Assembly: GCF_964186625.1 (NCBI RefSeq)
Contig: NZ_OZ075108.1
Span: 2,232,001 to 2,296,000 of the forward strand
Direction of reading: 5' to 3'
From: Asticcacaulis sp. MM231
Lineage (GTDB): Bacteria; Pseudomonadota; Alphaproteobacteria; Caulobacterales; Caulobacteraceae
Length of the DNA stretch: 64,000 nucleotides
The notes beneath the pieces are model-generated. The model saw only the letters and a program-made list of their open reading frames with translations, made no database searches and had not been told where the DNA came from. How positions within the stretch are numbered: position 1 is the first letter of the stretch; the number at the start of each line of letters is the position of its first letter. Position numbers and translations under genes: made by a program. Positions 54,540 through 63,066 of this stretch are shown one piece after another.

Positions 54540-55283
54540 TTGCCCCGGGTTTCCGCCTTGCCGACCTACCTGCCGACAATCATCATTCTCTCCGCAGCCG
54601 CGCTGGCCATACTGCTTGTGCTGTATCGCATCTACGATTCGCGTGTTGAACAGCCGAAAAAACTGGAAGACGAACTGCGCGAAGGCCTGACCGATCCGGA
54701 CGGTCGCACGTACAAGGCCGACGTTATGGCCCTGGAGCCTGTGCGCAAGGCCGCTGCCGCCAGTTCCTATGACGGAAACCGCGTCATCATCGTGCGAAAT
54801 TTCGGCAAGATCCCGCACAAACCCTACACCATGCACGACCTGCTCGGCATCGAGATCTTCGTCGACGATCGCATCATTGGCCGCGTCTTGCGCTCAGGTC
54901 CGCACAAAATGCTTGATGATATCGCGCCGGTGGTCAACCGCGTCACCATGCGCCTGATCTTCGACGATCCGGCCGATCCCGATTTCGAACTGGTGCTTTG
55001 GGACCCGCATGACAACCTGACCGCCCGCGCCGAAGGGCCGCGCGCCGCCATGAACAATGCGCGCAAGTGGTTTTATCATGTCGAGGCCGTCCTGCGCCGC
55101 ACCGCCACCGCACCTGCGCCCAAGGCGCCGCCCGCCAGCGCCCCGCCTCCATCACCGCCACCTTTCATGGCAGCAGCGGCAGCGCCTGTCGTGCCCCCGC
55201 CGGCTGCCACCACATCGGCGCCGACACCCGCCAAGAAGCCCGAAGGCGATGTGCTTAACGCGCCGATGATTCCTTATATTTAG
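54540..55283 (+). CDS. Membrane-anchored protein of unknown function (paralogue 2)
   Basis: About 247 residues. One membrane segment (about 10-28), a charged linker, then V-T-M-R-L-I-F-D-D-P-A-D-P-D-F-E-L-V-L and N-N-A-R-K-W-F-Y-H-V-E-A-V-L-R-R, matching the preceding gene. The tail (about 195-235) is a Pro/Ala-rich, probably disordered linker that ends in a short hydrophobic patch, as in proteins that reach a partner. The start is unsure: the frame offers only TTG codons (54540 or 54558) and no clear ribosome-binding site. Confidence 0.65.
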   Translation: MPRVSALPTYLPTIIILSAAALAILLVLYRIYDSRVEQPKKLEDELREGLTDPDGRTYKADVMALEPVRKAAAASSYDGNRVIIVRNFGKIPHKPYTMHDLLGIEIFVDDRIIGRVLRSGPHKMLDDIAPVVNRVTMRLIFDDPADPDFELVLWDPHDNLTARAEGPRAAMNNARKWFYHVEAVLRRTATAPAPKAPPASAPPPSPPPFMAAAAAPVVPPPAATTSAPTPAKKPEGDVLNAPMIPYI

Positions 55284-55350
55284 CCGTCGCTTGGCCAGGC
55301 GCTCGCCGCTATGCTAATCACAGTTTAAATTCGCCGTCCCGGAGACGACC

Positions 55351-56037
55351 ATGTGGACCCTGGCACTTGCGTGCGCCTTTTTCCTCTGCATCCATTTGAT
55401 GATCAGCGGTACGTCGATGAAGGAACAGATCATCGCCAAAATCGGCGGTGTGGCCTACTACATCCTGTTTTCGCTGTTCTCGATCGGCGGACTGGTGTGG
55501 ATGTGCATTGCGTTTGGCATTGCGCTGGGCGATCCGATGAATGTGGTGCTGTGGAAATCCGGCCCCTTCCTGCGCATCGTCGGCCTGTTCGGCAACTTCT
55601 TCGCCTTCCTGCTGGTGATCGGCGGCCTGACCACGCCTTCCCCCACAAATCTTCTGGCCCTGCATAAGCTGCCTGACAAAAGCATTTATGGTATTGTTCG
55701 CGTATCGCGTCATCCGGTTCTGGCCGGAATCGGCGTGTGGGCCCTCACCCATATCGTCTGCAACGGCAATCTGGCGGCGTGGATATTTTTCAGCTCCATG
55801 CTGGCCCTGTGCGCGCTGGGCGCCAATAATATCGATCGCAAGCGCCTGGCCCTGATGGGGGATGTCTATGAATTGATCAAGCGCCGCACCTCGATCATCC
55901 CGTTCGTGTCGATCATTGAGGGGCGCACCGCCTTCGCCCCGGAAGAACTCGGCGTCGCCCGCATGCTGATGGCCGTGTCGTTATACTCGGCGGTGACCGT
56001 GCTCCACGAATTGCTTTTTACCGGCCGCGCCATCTAA
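55351..56037 (+). CDS. NnrU family integral membrane protein
   Basis: A 228-residue membrane protein with about six spans. The NnrU/isoprenylcysteine-methyltransferase-like signature is visible as I-V-R-V-S-R-H-P-V-L-A-G-I-G-V-W-A-L-T-H near residues 113-132, then N-G-N-L-A-A-W. H-L-M-I-S-G near the N-terminus is also typical. NnrU was found with nitrite/nitric-oxide reduction, but relatives occur widely without it and no denitrification genes are present here. Function unresolved. Confidence 0.82.
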   Translation: MWTLALACAFFLCIHLMISGTSMKEQIIAKIGGVAYYILFSLFSIGGLVWMCIAFGIALGDPMNVVLWKSGPFLRIVGLFGNFFAFLLVIGGLTTPSPTNLLALHKLPDKSIYGIVRVSRHPVLAGIGVWALTHIVCNGNLAAWIFFSSMLALCALGANNIDRKRLALMGDVYELIKRRTSIIPFVSIIEGRTAFAPEELGVARMLMAVSLYSAVTVLHELLFTGRAI

Positions 56038-56209
56038 AGGCGAGTTTCATACCGCATCTGCGATAAAATTGTCATCGCGACCGCTGGCAATCTGAAACTT
56101 GGCTAATTTTTCGTTGATCTTATCACAATTGTTTGAACAAATGCGCGTAGAGTGCAGCGTATCAGGCAATGGGATCTGAAATATTCAGGTGGGTGGGTTC
56201 GCGTCGGCT

Positions 56210-56386
56210 ATGAAGGTGTCAGCTTTCACTTTGTTGTTGTTTTTCATAGCTGTGGCGTTGGTCATGGCCAGCCTGATCGGCCATTTTTACGCCATTCCCC
56301 AATTAAGCGAATACCAGTACTGGCTAATGACTGGTGGTTTCGCCGTTCTGGCCTTCGGAATTATCTTTAAAGGCCAGTCGAACTAG
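56210..56386 (+). CDS. Small two-span membrane protein
   Basis: A 58-residue protein with two hydrophobic segments (about 5-25 and 35-52) separated by Y-A-I-P-Q-L-S-E-Y-Q-Y-W. It has no cysteine and a short K-G-Q-S-N tail. I chose the ATG at 56210; a GTG at 56189 is possible. No clear ribosome-binding site. The stop overlaps the stop of the converging oxidoreductase gene. Family unknown; coding is supported mainly by its membrane-protein character. Confidence 0.5.
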   Translation: MKVSAFTLLLFFIAVALVMASLIGHFYAIPQLSEYQYWLMTGGFAVLAFGIIFKGQSN

Positions 56387-57333
56387 CTTTCCTGATCTTC
56401 CGCAACGTCCGCATCAATAGCCAGAGCCAGAGTGAGCGCCTTCAGGGCCTCATCGCCAGCGCATAGGGGCCGTTGGCGCACGCCGCGGACTGTATCCAGG
56501 AAACGGAACACACTGGTGCCGAGCGGGTCCTTGGCGATATCGGCTTCGGCAAAATCAGCATTGAGGCTGAAGGGCGTCGTGTTCTCAAAGTTGCGGTTCA
56601 AGAGGTCGATCATCACCTCACCGCTCGGATAAACGATGCGCATCGTGCGCTCGCGCGCCTCAGCCATGCGTGAGGCGGCAAAGGTTGCCCTCATGCCGTT
56701 TTCGAACTCGACCGAGGCCTTGACCTCATCGGCGCCCACAGCCTTATAGCCCTCATCCGTGCGATATTTCGCGCCGGTCTTAAGCCCCCCGGCCTCAACC
56801 CCCGCCAGGGTAAGCGCCAGATCGAGATCGTGGATCATCAGGTCGAGCACCACCGACACATCAAGATTGCGCGTGGAGGCCGTACCGTTGCGCACGGCTT
56901 CCAGCAGCAGCGGCCGCTCCGGCACATCATATAGCCCCATGGCTTCAAAGACGGCGCGCTCCTGATGGCCGCAGGCCAAGATCAGCCCCTTGGCTTTCGC
57001 CAGATCAACCATGGCCTCGCCGTCTTCGGTCGTGATGGCCAGCGGCTTTTCGCTATAGACATGCACACCGGCTTCCAGGGCTTTCAGCGCAACCGCGGCA
57101 TGGGCAAAGGCGGGCGTGGCGATCGTTACGGTGTCGATGGCGGCCAGAAAGTCGGCCAGTTCATCGCCACCATAGGCCTTTACACCGTGTGGTGCGGCAG
57201 CGGCTTCGGCGCGCCCCTTGTCGAGGTCATATATGCCCACAAACTCGACATCTGCGGCCTGCTTGTATTTATTGGCATGATAGCCGCCGAAAACGCCCGC
57301 GCCCGCCACGCCCACTCGCAAAACCTTGGCCAT
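56383..57333 (-). CDS. Gfo/Idh/MocA family NAD(P)-dependent oxidoreductase
   Basis: A 316-residue two-domain dehydrogenase. The N-terminal Rossmann fold shows G-V-A-G-A-G-V-F-G-G-Y-H-A. The family lysine lies in V-Y-S-E-K-P-L-A (about residues 95-102). The C-terminal alpha/beta domain has D-L-M-I-H-D-L-D-L-A-L-T. These enzymes oxidise sugars, inositols or related alcohols, or reduce biliverdin-like compounds; the substrate here is not evident. AGAGG five bases before the ATG at 57333 fixes the start. Confidence 0.9.
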   Translation of the reverse strand: MAKVLRVGVAGAGVFGGYHANKYKQAADVEFVGIYDLDKGRAEAAAAPHGVKAYGGDELADFLAAIDTVTIATPAFAHAAVALKALEAGVHVYSEKPLAITTEDGEAMVDLAKAKGLILACGHQERAVFEAMGLYDVPERPLLLEAVRNGTASTRNLDVSVVLDLMIHDLDLALTLAGVEAGGLKTGAKYRTDEGYKAVGADEVKASVEFENGMRATFAASRMAEARERTMRIVYPSGEVMIDLLNRNFENTTPFSLNADFAEADIAKDPLGTSVFRFLDTVRGVRQRPLCAGDEALKALTLALAIDADVAEDQES

Positions 57334-57531
57334 AACAACCTCTTGTGCCATCGAAAACCTTATCGGCTAACTGCTTAAACCGCTTTGGCTCAAAAAAGGA
57401 ATACACTTTGAAAAAGATAAAGTGTGCAAAGCCGCGTGATCAGAGCACAAAGCGCTTTTTTGCCTCTCGCATTCGCGTTAAGAGCATGGCGTTTATACGG
57501 CTTCTGAGGGCCGTCAGTCTGGAGACCGCCC

Positions 57532-58440
57532 GTGTCACGTCTTTTTGGTGCCTACGTCATTGTCGATTACAGCGCCGCGGAAGGCAAGAAGACCGGCGAA
57601 TCCTCGGTATGGATAGGCGTGATGAAGCGCGATATCCGTTTCCGCCTGACCTACCAGTCGTATAATCCGGCCACGCGCGCCGAGGCCATCACCCTGCTGA
57701 CCTCGATCCTGGCTGACCTGCACAAGCGCGGGGACCGCATCTTTCTGGGGCTCGATTTCGCGCTCGGTTTCCCGCGAGGCACGTCTGCGCGTCTGCAACT
57801 GAAGGGCGCGCCTTGGGCTGGTATGTGGGAGTTTCTGGCCAAGAACATCGTCGATAAAGCCGACAACAAGAACAACCGCTTTCAGGTGGCTGCCAAGATG
57901 AACCGCCTGATGACCGACGAAGCCTACCCCTTCTGGGGCTGCCCGAAAAGCAACTCGCAGAAGTGGCTCTCGACCCTTAAGCCGGACTCGATTGGCGATT
58001 TTCCCGAATTCCGCGTGACCGAAGATCATGCACGCAAGCAACATAAAAAAGCGCAGGCCGCCAAGAGCCTGTGGCAGATGCACGGCGCCGGCGTCGTGGC
58101 CGGTCAGACCATGCTCGGCATTCCTGCTGTGAGGGCACTGACGGAGTCCTTGGGTGACAAGGCCAGAATCTGGCCGTTCCAGACCGGCTTTGGTGCGCTC
58201 ACCGAAGAGGCGCTCGAAGGCGTTTCCACGCTGATCGCCGAGGTTTATCCGGCCATCTATGACGGCACGGCCGAGGCTGGCGAAGTCAAGGACGCCACCG
58301 GCGTGCGCTTAGCGGCTCAGGCCCTGGCCGAGGCTGACGACAAGGGACAACTCGCCGCCCTCTTCGCCGCACCGAAAGCCTTGAGCGAAACCGATCTCAC
58401 CATCGCCTCTGAGGAAGAAGGCTGGATTCTTGGCGTTTAA
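57532..58440 (+). CDS. DUF429-like (RNase H-fold) protein of unknown function
   Basis: A 302-residue protein opening with the strand-loop [21 protein letters not shown], like the first strands of RNase H-fold ATPase/nuclease-like domains. [13 protein letters not shown] follows, with an acidic residue in a typical metal position. The second half has I-W-P-F-Q-T-G-F-G and A-E-V-Y-P-A-I-Y. Similar proteins are sometimes labelled cobalamin or molybdopterin synthesis genes by transfer; I see nothing here to support that. Its end overlaps the next start. Confidence 0.65.
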   Translation: MSRLFGAYVIVDYSAAEGKKTGESSVWIGVMKRDIRFRLTYQSYNPATRAEAITLLTSILADLHKRGDRIFLGLDFALGFPRGTSARLQLKGAPWAGMWEFLAKNIVDKADNKNNRFQVAAKMNRLMTDEAYPFWGCPKSNSQKWLSTLKPDSIGDFPEFRVTEDHARKQHKKAQAAKSLWQMHGAGVVAGQTMLGIPAVRALTESLGDKARIWPFQTGFGALTEEALEGVSTLIAEVYPAIYDGTAEAGEVKDATGVRLAAQALAEADDKGQLAALFAAPKALSETDLTIASEEEGWILGV

Positions 58441-58762
58441 GCCTTTCCTCGTCTATATCCTCGCCGCCATCGCCGAAATCGCCGGCTGCTACAGCCTGTG
58501 GGCCGTGCTCAAGCTCGGAAAATCACCGCTGTGGCTGATCCCCGGCGCCCTGTCACTATGTGCTTTCGCCTGGCTGCTCACCCTTATCGATAGCCCCGCC
58601 GCGGGCCGCGCCTACGCGGCCTATGGCGCCATCTATATCGCCGGCGCTGTTGGCTGGATGTGGCTGATGGAAAAGCAACGCCCCGACCTGTGGGACCTCG
58701 CAGGCCTTGCGCTGTGCCTGGCCGGCTCAGCCGTGATCCTGCTTGCGCCAAGGCACAGCTAA
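58430..58762 (+). CDS. YnfA/UPF0060 family membrane protein
   Basis: A 110-residue protein with four membrane helices and the family sequence [13 protein letters not shown], then [12 protein letters not shown]. It is related to small-multidrug-resistance transporters, and a transport role is inferred. The start is TTG at 58430, overlapping the preceding gene by eleven bases; no better codon exists before the conserved first helix. Expression probably depends on translation of the gene ahead. Confidence 0.88.
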   Translation: MAFKPFLVYILAAIAEIAGCYSLWAVLKLGKSPLWLIPGALSLCAFAWLLTLIDSPAAGRAYAAYGAIYIAGAVGWMWLMEKQRPDLWDLAGLALCLAGSAVILLAPRHS

Positions 58763-58837
58763 CAAGCCTCCCACTCCAAATTTCTTCGTGAGATGTGGCA
58801 AGCGCGACGGCACGCCCGAGCCGTTGCGAGGCAGAGC

Positions 58838-59599
58838 TTAGGCCGGCATCAACTGACCGCCATTCACATGCAAGATCTGGCCAGTCATATAGGTGCTCAT
58901 GTTGGAGGCCAGAAACACCAGCGGGCCGACGCAGTCCTCCGCCACGCCCAAGCGCCCCATCGGCACGCTGTTCAACATGGCCTGCATCCGCTCCGGCGGC
59001 GTCAGGTCATGGAATGGCGTCTTGATCACCCCCGGCGCGATGGCGTTGACGCGGATATCCTTCTTCGCCAGATCGCTCGCCATATGGCGCGTGATATTAT
59101 GCACGAACGCCTTGGCGCTGGCGTAAAGCCCTGAACCCGGCGCGCCACCATTATTGCCGGCGATGGAGCCGAGATTGATGATGGAGCCGCCCCCGCGCCC
59201 CTCCATAAAAGGCACCGCCGCCTGTGAGGCATGGATAACCGCGCGTACGTTCAGCGCCATGACACGCTCATAAAGTTCATCATCCCAGTCGAGGAACAGG
59301 GTCCGTGTCATCAGCGAACCGGCATTGTTGATCAGGATATCGAGCCCGCCGAGCTTATACGCCGCCTCTTGCACCAGAGGTGCTGCGGTTTCTGATTGTG
59401 TCAGGTCGGCCTGAAACAGATGAACCTCACCACCATCGGTGCGGATCAGGTCGGCCGCCTTTTGCGCCGCCTCTTCGCTGGCGTTATAATGGAGCGCCAC
59501 CTTCGCGCCCAGTCGGGCAAAGCCTTGCGCGGCAGCGGCGCCTATCCCTGTGCTGGCGCCCGTGATCAAAACGCACTTGCCCTGCAGGTCTTCCAGCAT
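58838..59599 (-). CDS. Short-chain dehydrogenase/reductase (SDR)
   Basis: A 253-residue classical SDR. Cofactor motif T-G-A-S-T-G-I-G is at about residues 14-21, followed by N-N-A-G, a Ser site in N-L-G-S-I-A, and the catalytic Y-x-x-x-K as Y-A-S-A-K. The C-terminus Y-M-T-G-Q-I-L-H-V-N-G-G is typical of FabG-like enzymes. NAD(P)-linked oxidation or reduction of an unknown alcohol. GGAG precedes the ATG. It lies 13 bases after the MATE gene stop, so both are probably one operon. Confidence 0.92.
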   Translation of the reverse strand: MLEDLQGKCVLITGASTGIGAAAAQGFARLGAKVALHYNASEEAAQKAADLIRTDGGEVHLFQADLTQSETAAPLVQEAAYKLGGLDILINNAGSLMTRTLFLDWDDELYERVMALNVRAVIHASQAAVPFMEGRGGGSIINLGSIAGNNGGAPGSGLYASAKAFVHNITRHMASDLAKKDIRVNAIAPGVIKTPFHDLTPPERMQAMLNSVPMGRLGVAEDCVGPLVFLASNMSTYMTGQILHVNGGQLMPA

Positions 59600-59612
59600 G
59601 TCGCAGCTCCGT

Positions 59613-60992
59613 TTATGTATCGGCGGTTATAGCCCTGGCGCGGCGGTCGAGCCACAGGAAACGCGAAACCAGCAACACGGCGGATAACCAACTAGCCACA
59701 GCGCAGGCATAGATCAGGCCGGGAACGCCCAGCCCGACGTGCAACGATAGCCAGTACCCCATCGGTAGCATGATCAGTCCGTAAGCGATATAGTGCAGGA
59801 CCGGCGCAATCAGGACGTCATGACGCGCACGCAACGCCTGAGCGCCGACCACCTGAACGCCATCGGGCACAAAGAACAAACAGGCCAGAAGAAGCGCGCC
59901 CTGCACCCCGCCGAGCAGGGCCGGATCGGAGGTATAACCGGCGGCGATGGCCTGCCCTCCGATCAGCACGGTGAGACAAACGGCCAGCATGAACCCACCC
60001 GCCGAGATGAAGCTTACCCGTCCCATGCGGGCAATGCCGGCAGGGTCACCAGCGCCATAGGCGCGCCCGACCAGGACCGAGCAGCCGATCGCCAGTCCCA
60101 TTGGCACCATGAAAACGATGCTGGCGAAGTTGAGCACAATGGCCCACACCGCGACCGCCGTTTCCGAAATACGGCCGGCGAAGACGGTCATGCCGGCAAA
60201 CGCCGCGACCTCGATGAAATAGGACGCTCCGGCCGCATAACCGACCTGACGCTGCTCGCGCGCGCCTTGCGGGTCCGGTGAATGCCGTCCGAGCAGGCGG
60301 AAGCTTTTGACCTGCTTCAAACGGAACAGATAGATCAGCAATCCCACCGTCACCAGCATACGCGCGACCAGGGTCGAGATCGCTGCCCCCATGGCGCCGT
60401 CGCTGTCGATACCAGGGATGGTCACCATGCCGGGGACGAGCACGAACAGCAGCGCGACATTGACGACATTGCCGGCCCAGGTGAAGACCATGCCGGGGCG
60501 CGTCCTGCCGAGGCCTTCGAGGAATTCCGAAACCGCCACCGCCACCATGTAAAACGGCATGCTGAGCGCGAAGATCAGCAAGGGGCCGGTTGCGCCGGCC
60601 GCCAGTTCGGGACGCACCACGGCGTTCAGCATCCATGAACCGCCAAGCGTCAGGGCCACCATTGAACCGACGCCCAGAATAACGGCATAGACCACGGCGC
60701 GCTGGAAGGTGGCGCCGATCCGTTCAGGCTCCCCTGCCCCGATAAACTGCGCCGTCTTGACCTGAACCCCCACCAGTAGGCCGATCGAGGTGACCAGAAA
60801 AATACTGGTCGGCGCCCAGGCCAGCGAATGATATCCCAGTTCGGCCGACGAATAGTGCCCGACCACCAGCGTGTCCATCAGCCCCATCAGCATGAAACCG
60901 AGGCGCGACATGATCACCGGCCATGACAGACGATAAAGGGCGGCAAATGCCGCCCTCGTTTGAGGCTCAATCCGGTAGATCAGGGTTTTCAT
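59613..60992 (-). CDS. MATE family efflux transporter (NorM-like)
   Basis: A 459-residue antiporter with twelve predicted spans in two six-helix halves. The first half carries L-S-W-P-V-I-M-S-R-L-G-F-M-L-M-G-L-M-D-T and G-A-G-E-P-E-R-I-G. The second has A-I-G-C-S-V-L-V-G-R-A-Y-G-A-G-D-P-A-G, the repeated motif. It exports cationic drugs or metabolites against sodium or protons. I use the ATG at 60992, where the first helix begins after a short charged stretch; the longer frame adds 36 unlike residues. Followed by the SDR gene. Confidence 0.9.
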   Translation of the reverse strand: MKTLIYRIEPQTRAAFAALYRLSWPVIMSRLGFMLMGLMDTLVVGHYSSAELGYHSLAWAPTSIFLVTSIGLLVGVQVKTAQFIGAGEPERIGATFQRAVVYAVILGVGSMVALTLGGSWMLNAVVRPELAAGATGPLLIFALSMPFYMVAVAVSEFLEGLGRTRPGMVFTWAGNVVNVALLFVLVPGMVTIPGIDSDGAMGAAISTLVARMLVTVGLLIYLFRLKQVKSFRLLGRHSPDPQGAREQRQVGYAAGASYFIEVAAFAGMTVFAGRISETAVAVWAIVLNFASIVFMVPMGLAIGCSVLVGRAYGAGDPAGIARMGRVSFISAGGFMLAVCLTVLIGGQAIAAGYTSDPALLGGVQGALLLACLFFVPDGVQVVGAQALRARHDVLIAPVLHYIAYGLIMLPMGYWLSLHVGLGVPGLIYACAVASWLSAVLLVSRFLWLDRRARAITADT

Positions 60993-61221
60993 GCCGGCTC
61001 TGTAGCCGATTTTGTGATCACGCTCAACGACATTCCGACCGGCATTTTTGCGCACACACCCGGCCTGCCGTGCAAAAAAGACCGCGCACCAATATTTCAA
61101 CTATGTAACAATCTGAAGATTAAGCGTTTTGGTCTGGCCCGCCGTTTGCAGGGTTCATCAAGTCCATAGGTTCAGAAGAACCGCAAAGCTTCACGCTTGC
61201 CCTGCCCTTTGGAGTTTCCCC

Positions 61222-61551
61222 ATGCAGATCGGTTCTTCCTTCGCCATGCTCATGTCCTTCAGCACGGGCTCCAGCTCAAAAACCTCCGCCGCCAGTGATC
61301 CGCTCAGCCAGATCGCACCGTCGTCCTCCGACACAGCCGAGGCGAACCTGATGAAGTTTCTCAAAATGTCGCCCGCCGAGAAGTTGCAATATACCTGGCT
61401 CAACAGCCACGGCATCACCAAGGAGAAATTGGCCGCGATGAAGCCTGAAGAGCGGGTCGCTATCCAGAAGCAGATGACCGACGAACTGCAAGAACAGGCT
61501 CGTCAGGAGATGGACAAGAAAAAAGGTGCCACGGTCAATATTATGGTGTGA
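61222..61551 (+). CDS. Small helical protein of unknown function
   Basis: A 109-residue protein. A Ser/Met-rich N-terminal third is followed by the amphipathic helix M-S-P-A-E-K-L-Q-Y-T-W-L-N-S-H and a highly charged coiled-coil-like run rich in K, E and Q. It ends T-V-N-I-M-V. No signal peptide or membrane span. GGAG eight bases before the ATG supports translation. I recognise no family; similar small charged proteins can be cytosolic adaptors. It converges on the DAHP synthase gene across a shared terminator. Confidence 0.6.
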   Translation: MQIGSSFAMLMSFSTGSSSKTSAASDPLSQIAPSSSDTAEANLMKFLKMSPAEKLQYTWLNSHGITKEKLAAMKPEERVAIQKQMTDELQEQARQEMDKKKGATVNIMV

Positions 61552-61580
61552 AAAAGCCCGCAAGGCGAACCTTGCGGGCT
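61551..61580 (-). terminator. Terminator of the DAHP synthase gene
   Basis: AGCCCGCAAGG (61555-61565), loop CGAA and CCTTGCGGGCT (61570-61580) form a perfect stem. On the minus strand it is followed by TTTT. It also lies directly after the stop of the plus-strand small gene. Confidence 0.9.
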
Positions 61581-61595
61581 ATCTTATCTCTGACC

Positions 61596-62970
61596 TCAAG
61601 CGGCCTTGGTTGCGGCCGTTTTCAGACTGTGCAGACGCTCGGCGACAAGGAACGACAGCTCCAGCGCCTGATCGGCATTGAGGCGCGGATCGCAGTGCGT
61701 GTGGTAGCGATCCTGCAAATCCTCTTCCGAAAGCGCGAAAGCGCCGCCGGTGCATTCCGTCACGTTCTGTCCGGTCATTTCCAGGTGCATACCGCCCGGA
61801 TGAACGCCTTCCGACGCCGCGATATCGACGAAGGAACGAACCTCACCCAAGATGCGGTCGAACGGGCGCGTCTTGTAACCGTTGTTCGCCTTGACGACAT
61901 TGCCGTGCATCGGATCGATCGACCAGACAACCGGCGAACCGTGCTTCTTGGTGGCGGCCATCAGGCGCGGCAGGCGTTCGGCCACCTTATCGGAACCAAA
62001 GCGGCCAATCAGGGTCAGGCGGCCCGGAATGCCTTCCGGATTGAGCGTATCGATCAGGCGCAACAGGTCATCGGGCTCGATAGTCGGGCCGGCCTTGACG
62101 CCGATCGGGTTCTTGATGCCCTTCATGTAGTTGACATGGGCGCCATCAAGCTGACGGGTGCGTTCGCCGATCCACAGCATGTGGGCCGAGGTGTCGTACC
62201 AGTCGCCACTGGTCGAATTCGACGCGGGTCATGGCCTGCTCGTAATTAAGCAGCAAAGCCTCGTGCGAGGTGAAGAAATCGACCTGGCGAATTTCCGGCT
62301 GGCGATCGGGGGTAATGCCGATGGCCGACATGAAGCTCAGGGTTTCGGAAATCTTGTCGGCCAGGGCGCGGTAACGCTCCCCCTGCGGGGAACCCGACAC
62401 AAAGCCCAGCGTCCATTTGTGGATATTGTACAGATCGGCATAACCGCCCTGCGCGAAGGCGCGCAGCAGGTTCAGCGTGGCCGAGGACTGGTGGTAAGCC
62501 TTGATCAGGCGCTGCGGATCAGGGATGCGCGCCTCTTCGGTGAACTCCATGCCGTTGATGTTGTCACCGCGATACGACGGCAGGGTGACGCCATCGATGG
62601 TCTCGATCGCCGATGAACGCGGCTTACCGAATTGACCGGCGATGCGGCCAACCTTGACCACCGGCTTACCGCCGGCAAAGGTCAGGATAACCGCCATTTG
62701 CAGGATCAGGCGGAAGCTGTCACGAATATTGTCCGCCGAAAATTCCTTAAAAGATTCAGCGCAATCCCCGCCTTGCAACAGGAAGCCATTGCCTTCGGCC
62801 ACCTTGCCGAGCGCACTCGTCAGGCGACGCGCCTCGCCGGCAAAGACCAGCGGCGGCAGGTGCGACAATTCGCTTTCTACAGCATCAAGGGCCTGCGTAT
62901 CCGGGTAATCGTTCGGGATATGCAGGGCTGGCATGGAGCGCCAGTCTTTCGGGGACCAGATCTTTTTCAT
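61596..62970 (-). pseudogene. aroG: Class II DAHP synthase with a one-base frameshift
   Basis: First enzyme of aromatic biosynthesis (PEP plus erythrose 4-phosphate). Frame one (from 62970) carries [22 protein letters not shown] and [10 protein letters not shown] up to M-T-R-V. The remainder, from W-I-G-E-R-T-R-Q-L to P-M-H-G-N and the terminal helix, lies in another frame. Deleting one A from GAATTC at 62215-62220 restores [15 protein letters not shown], the family sequence, and a 457-residue protein. The total length is one base over a multiple of three. Both halves look fully conserved, so a very recent mutation or a base-call error is likely. No second DAHP synthase lies in the window. 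Confidence 0.88.
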
Positions 62971-63066
62971 AACGCTTTTTATACTTTCGCCCGGTCGAAC
63001 TCAACCGGAAACCCATTGAGACATATATAGGCGAAGAAATTCCCCTGTAAAGTCCGTGACTTGTAG

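Noticed and set aside
57345..57665. A 106-codon frame overlapping the start of the DUF429-like gene
   Set aside because: It changes from basic to Arg-rich shadow sequence exactly where the real gene begins, and it has no ribosome-binding site.
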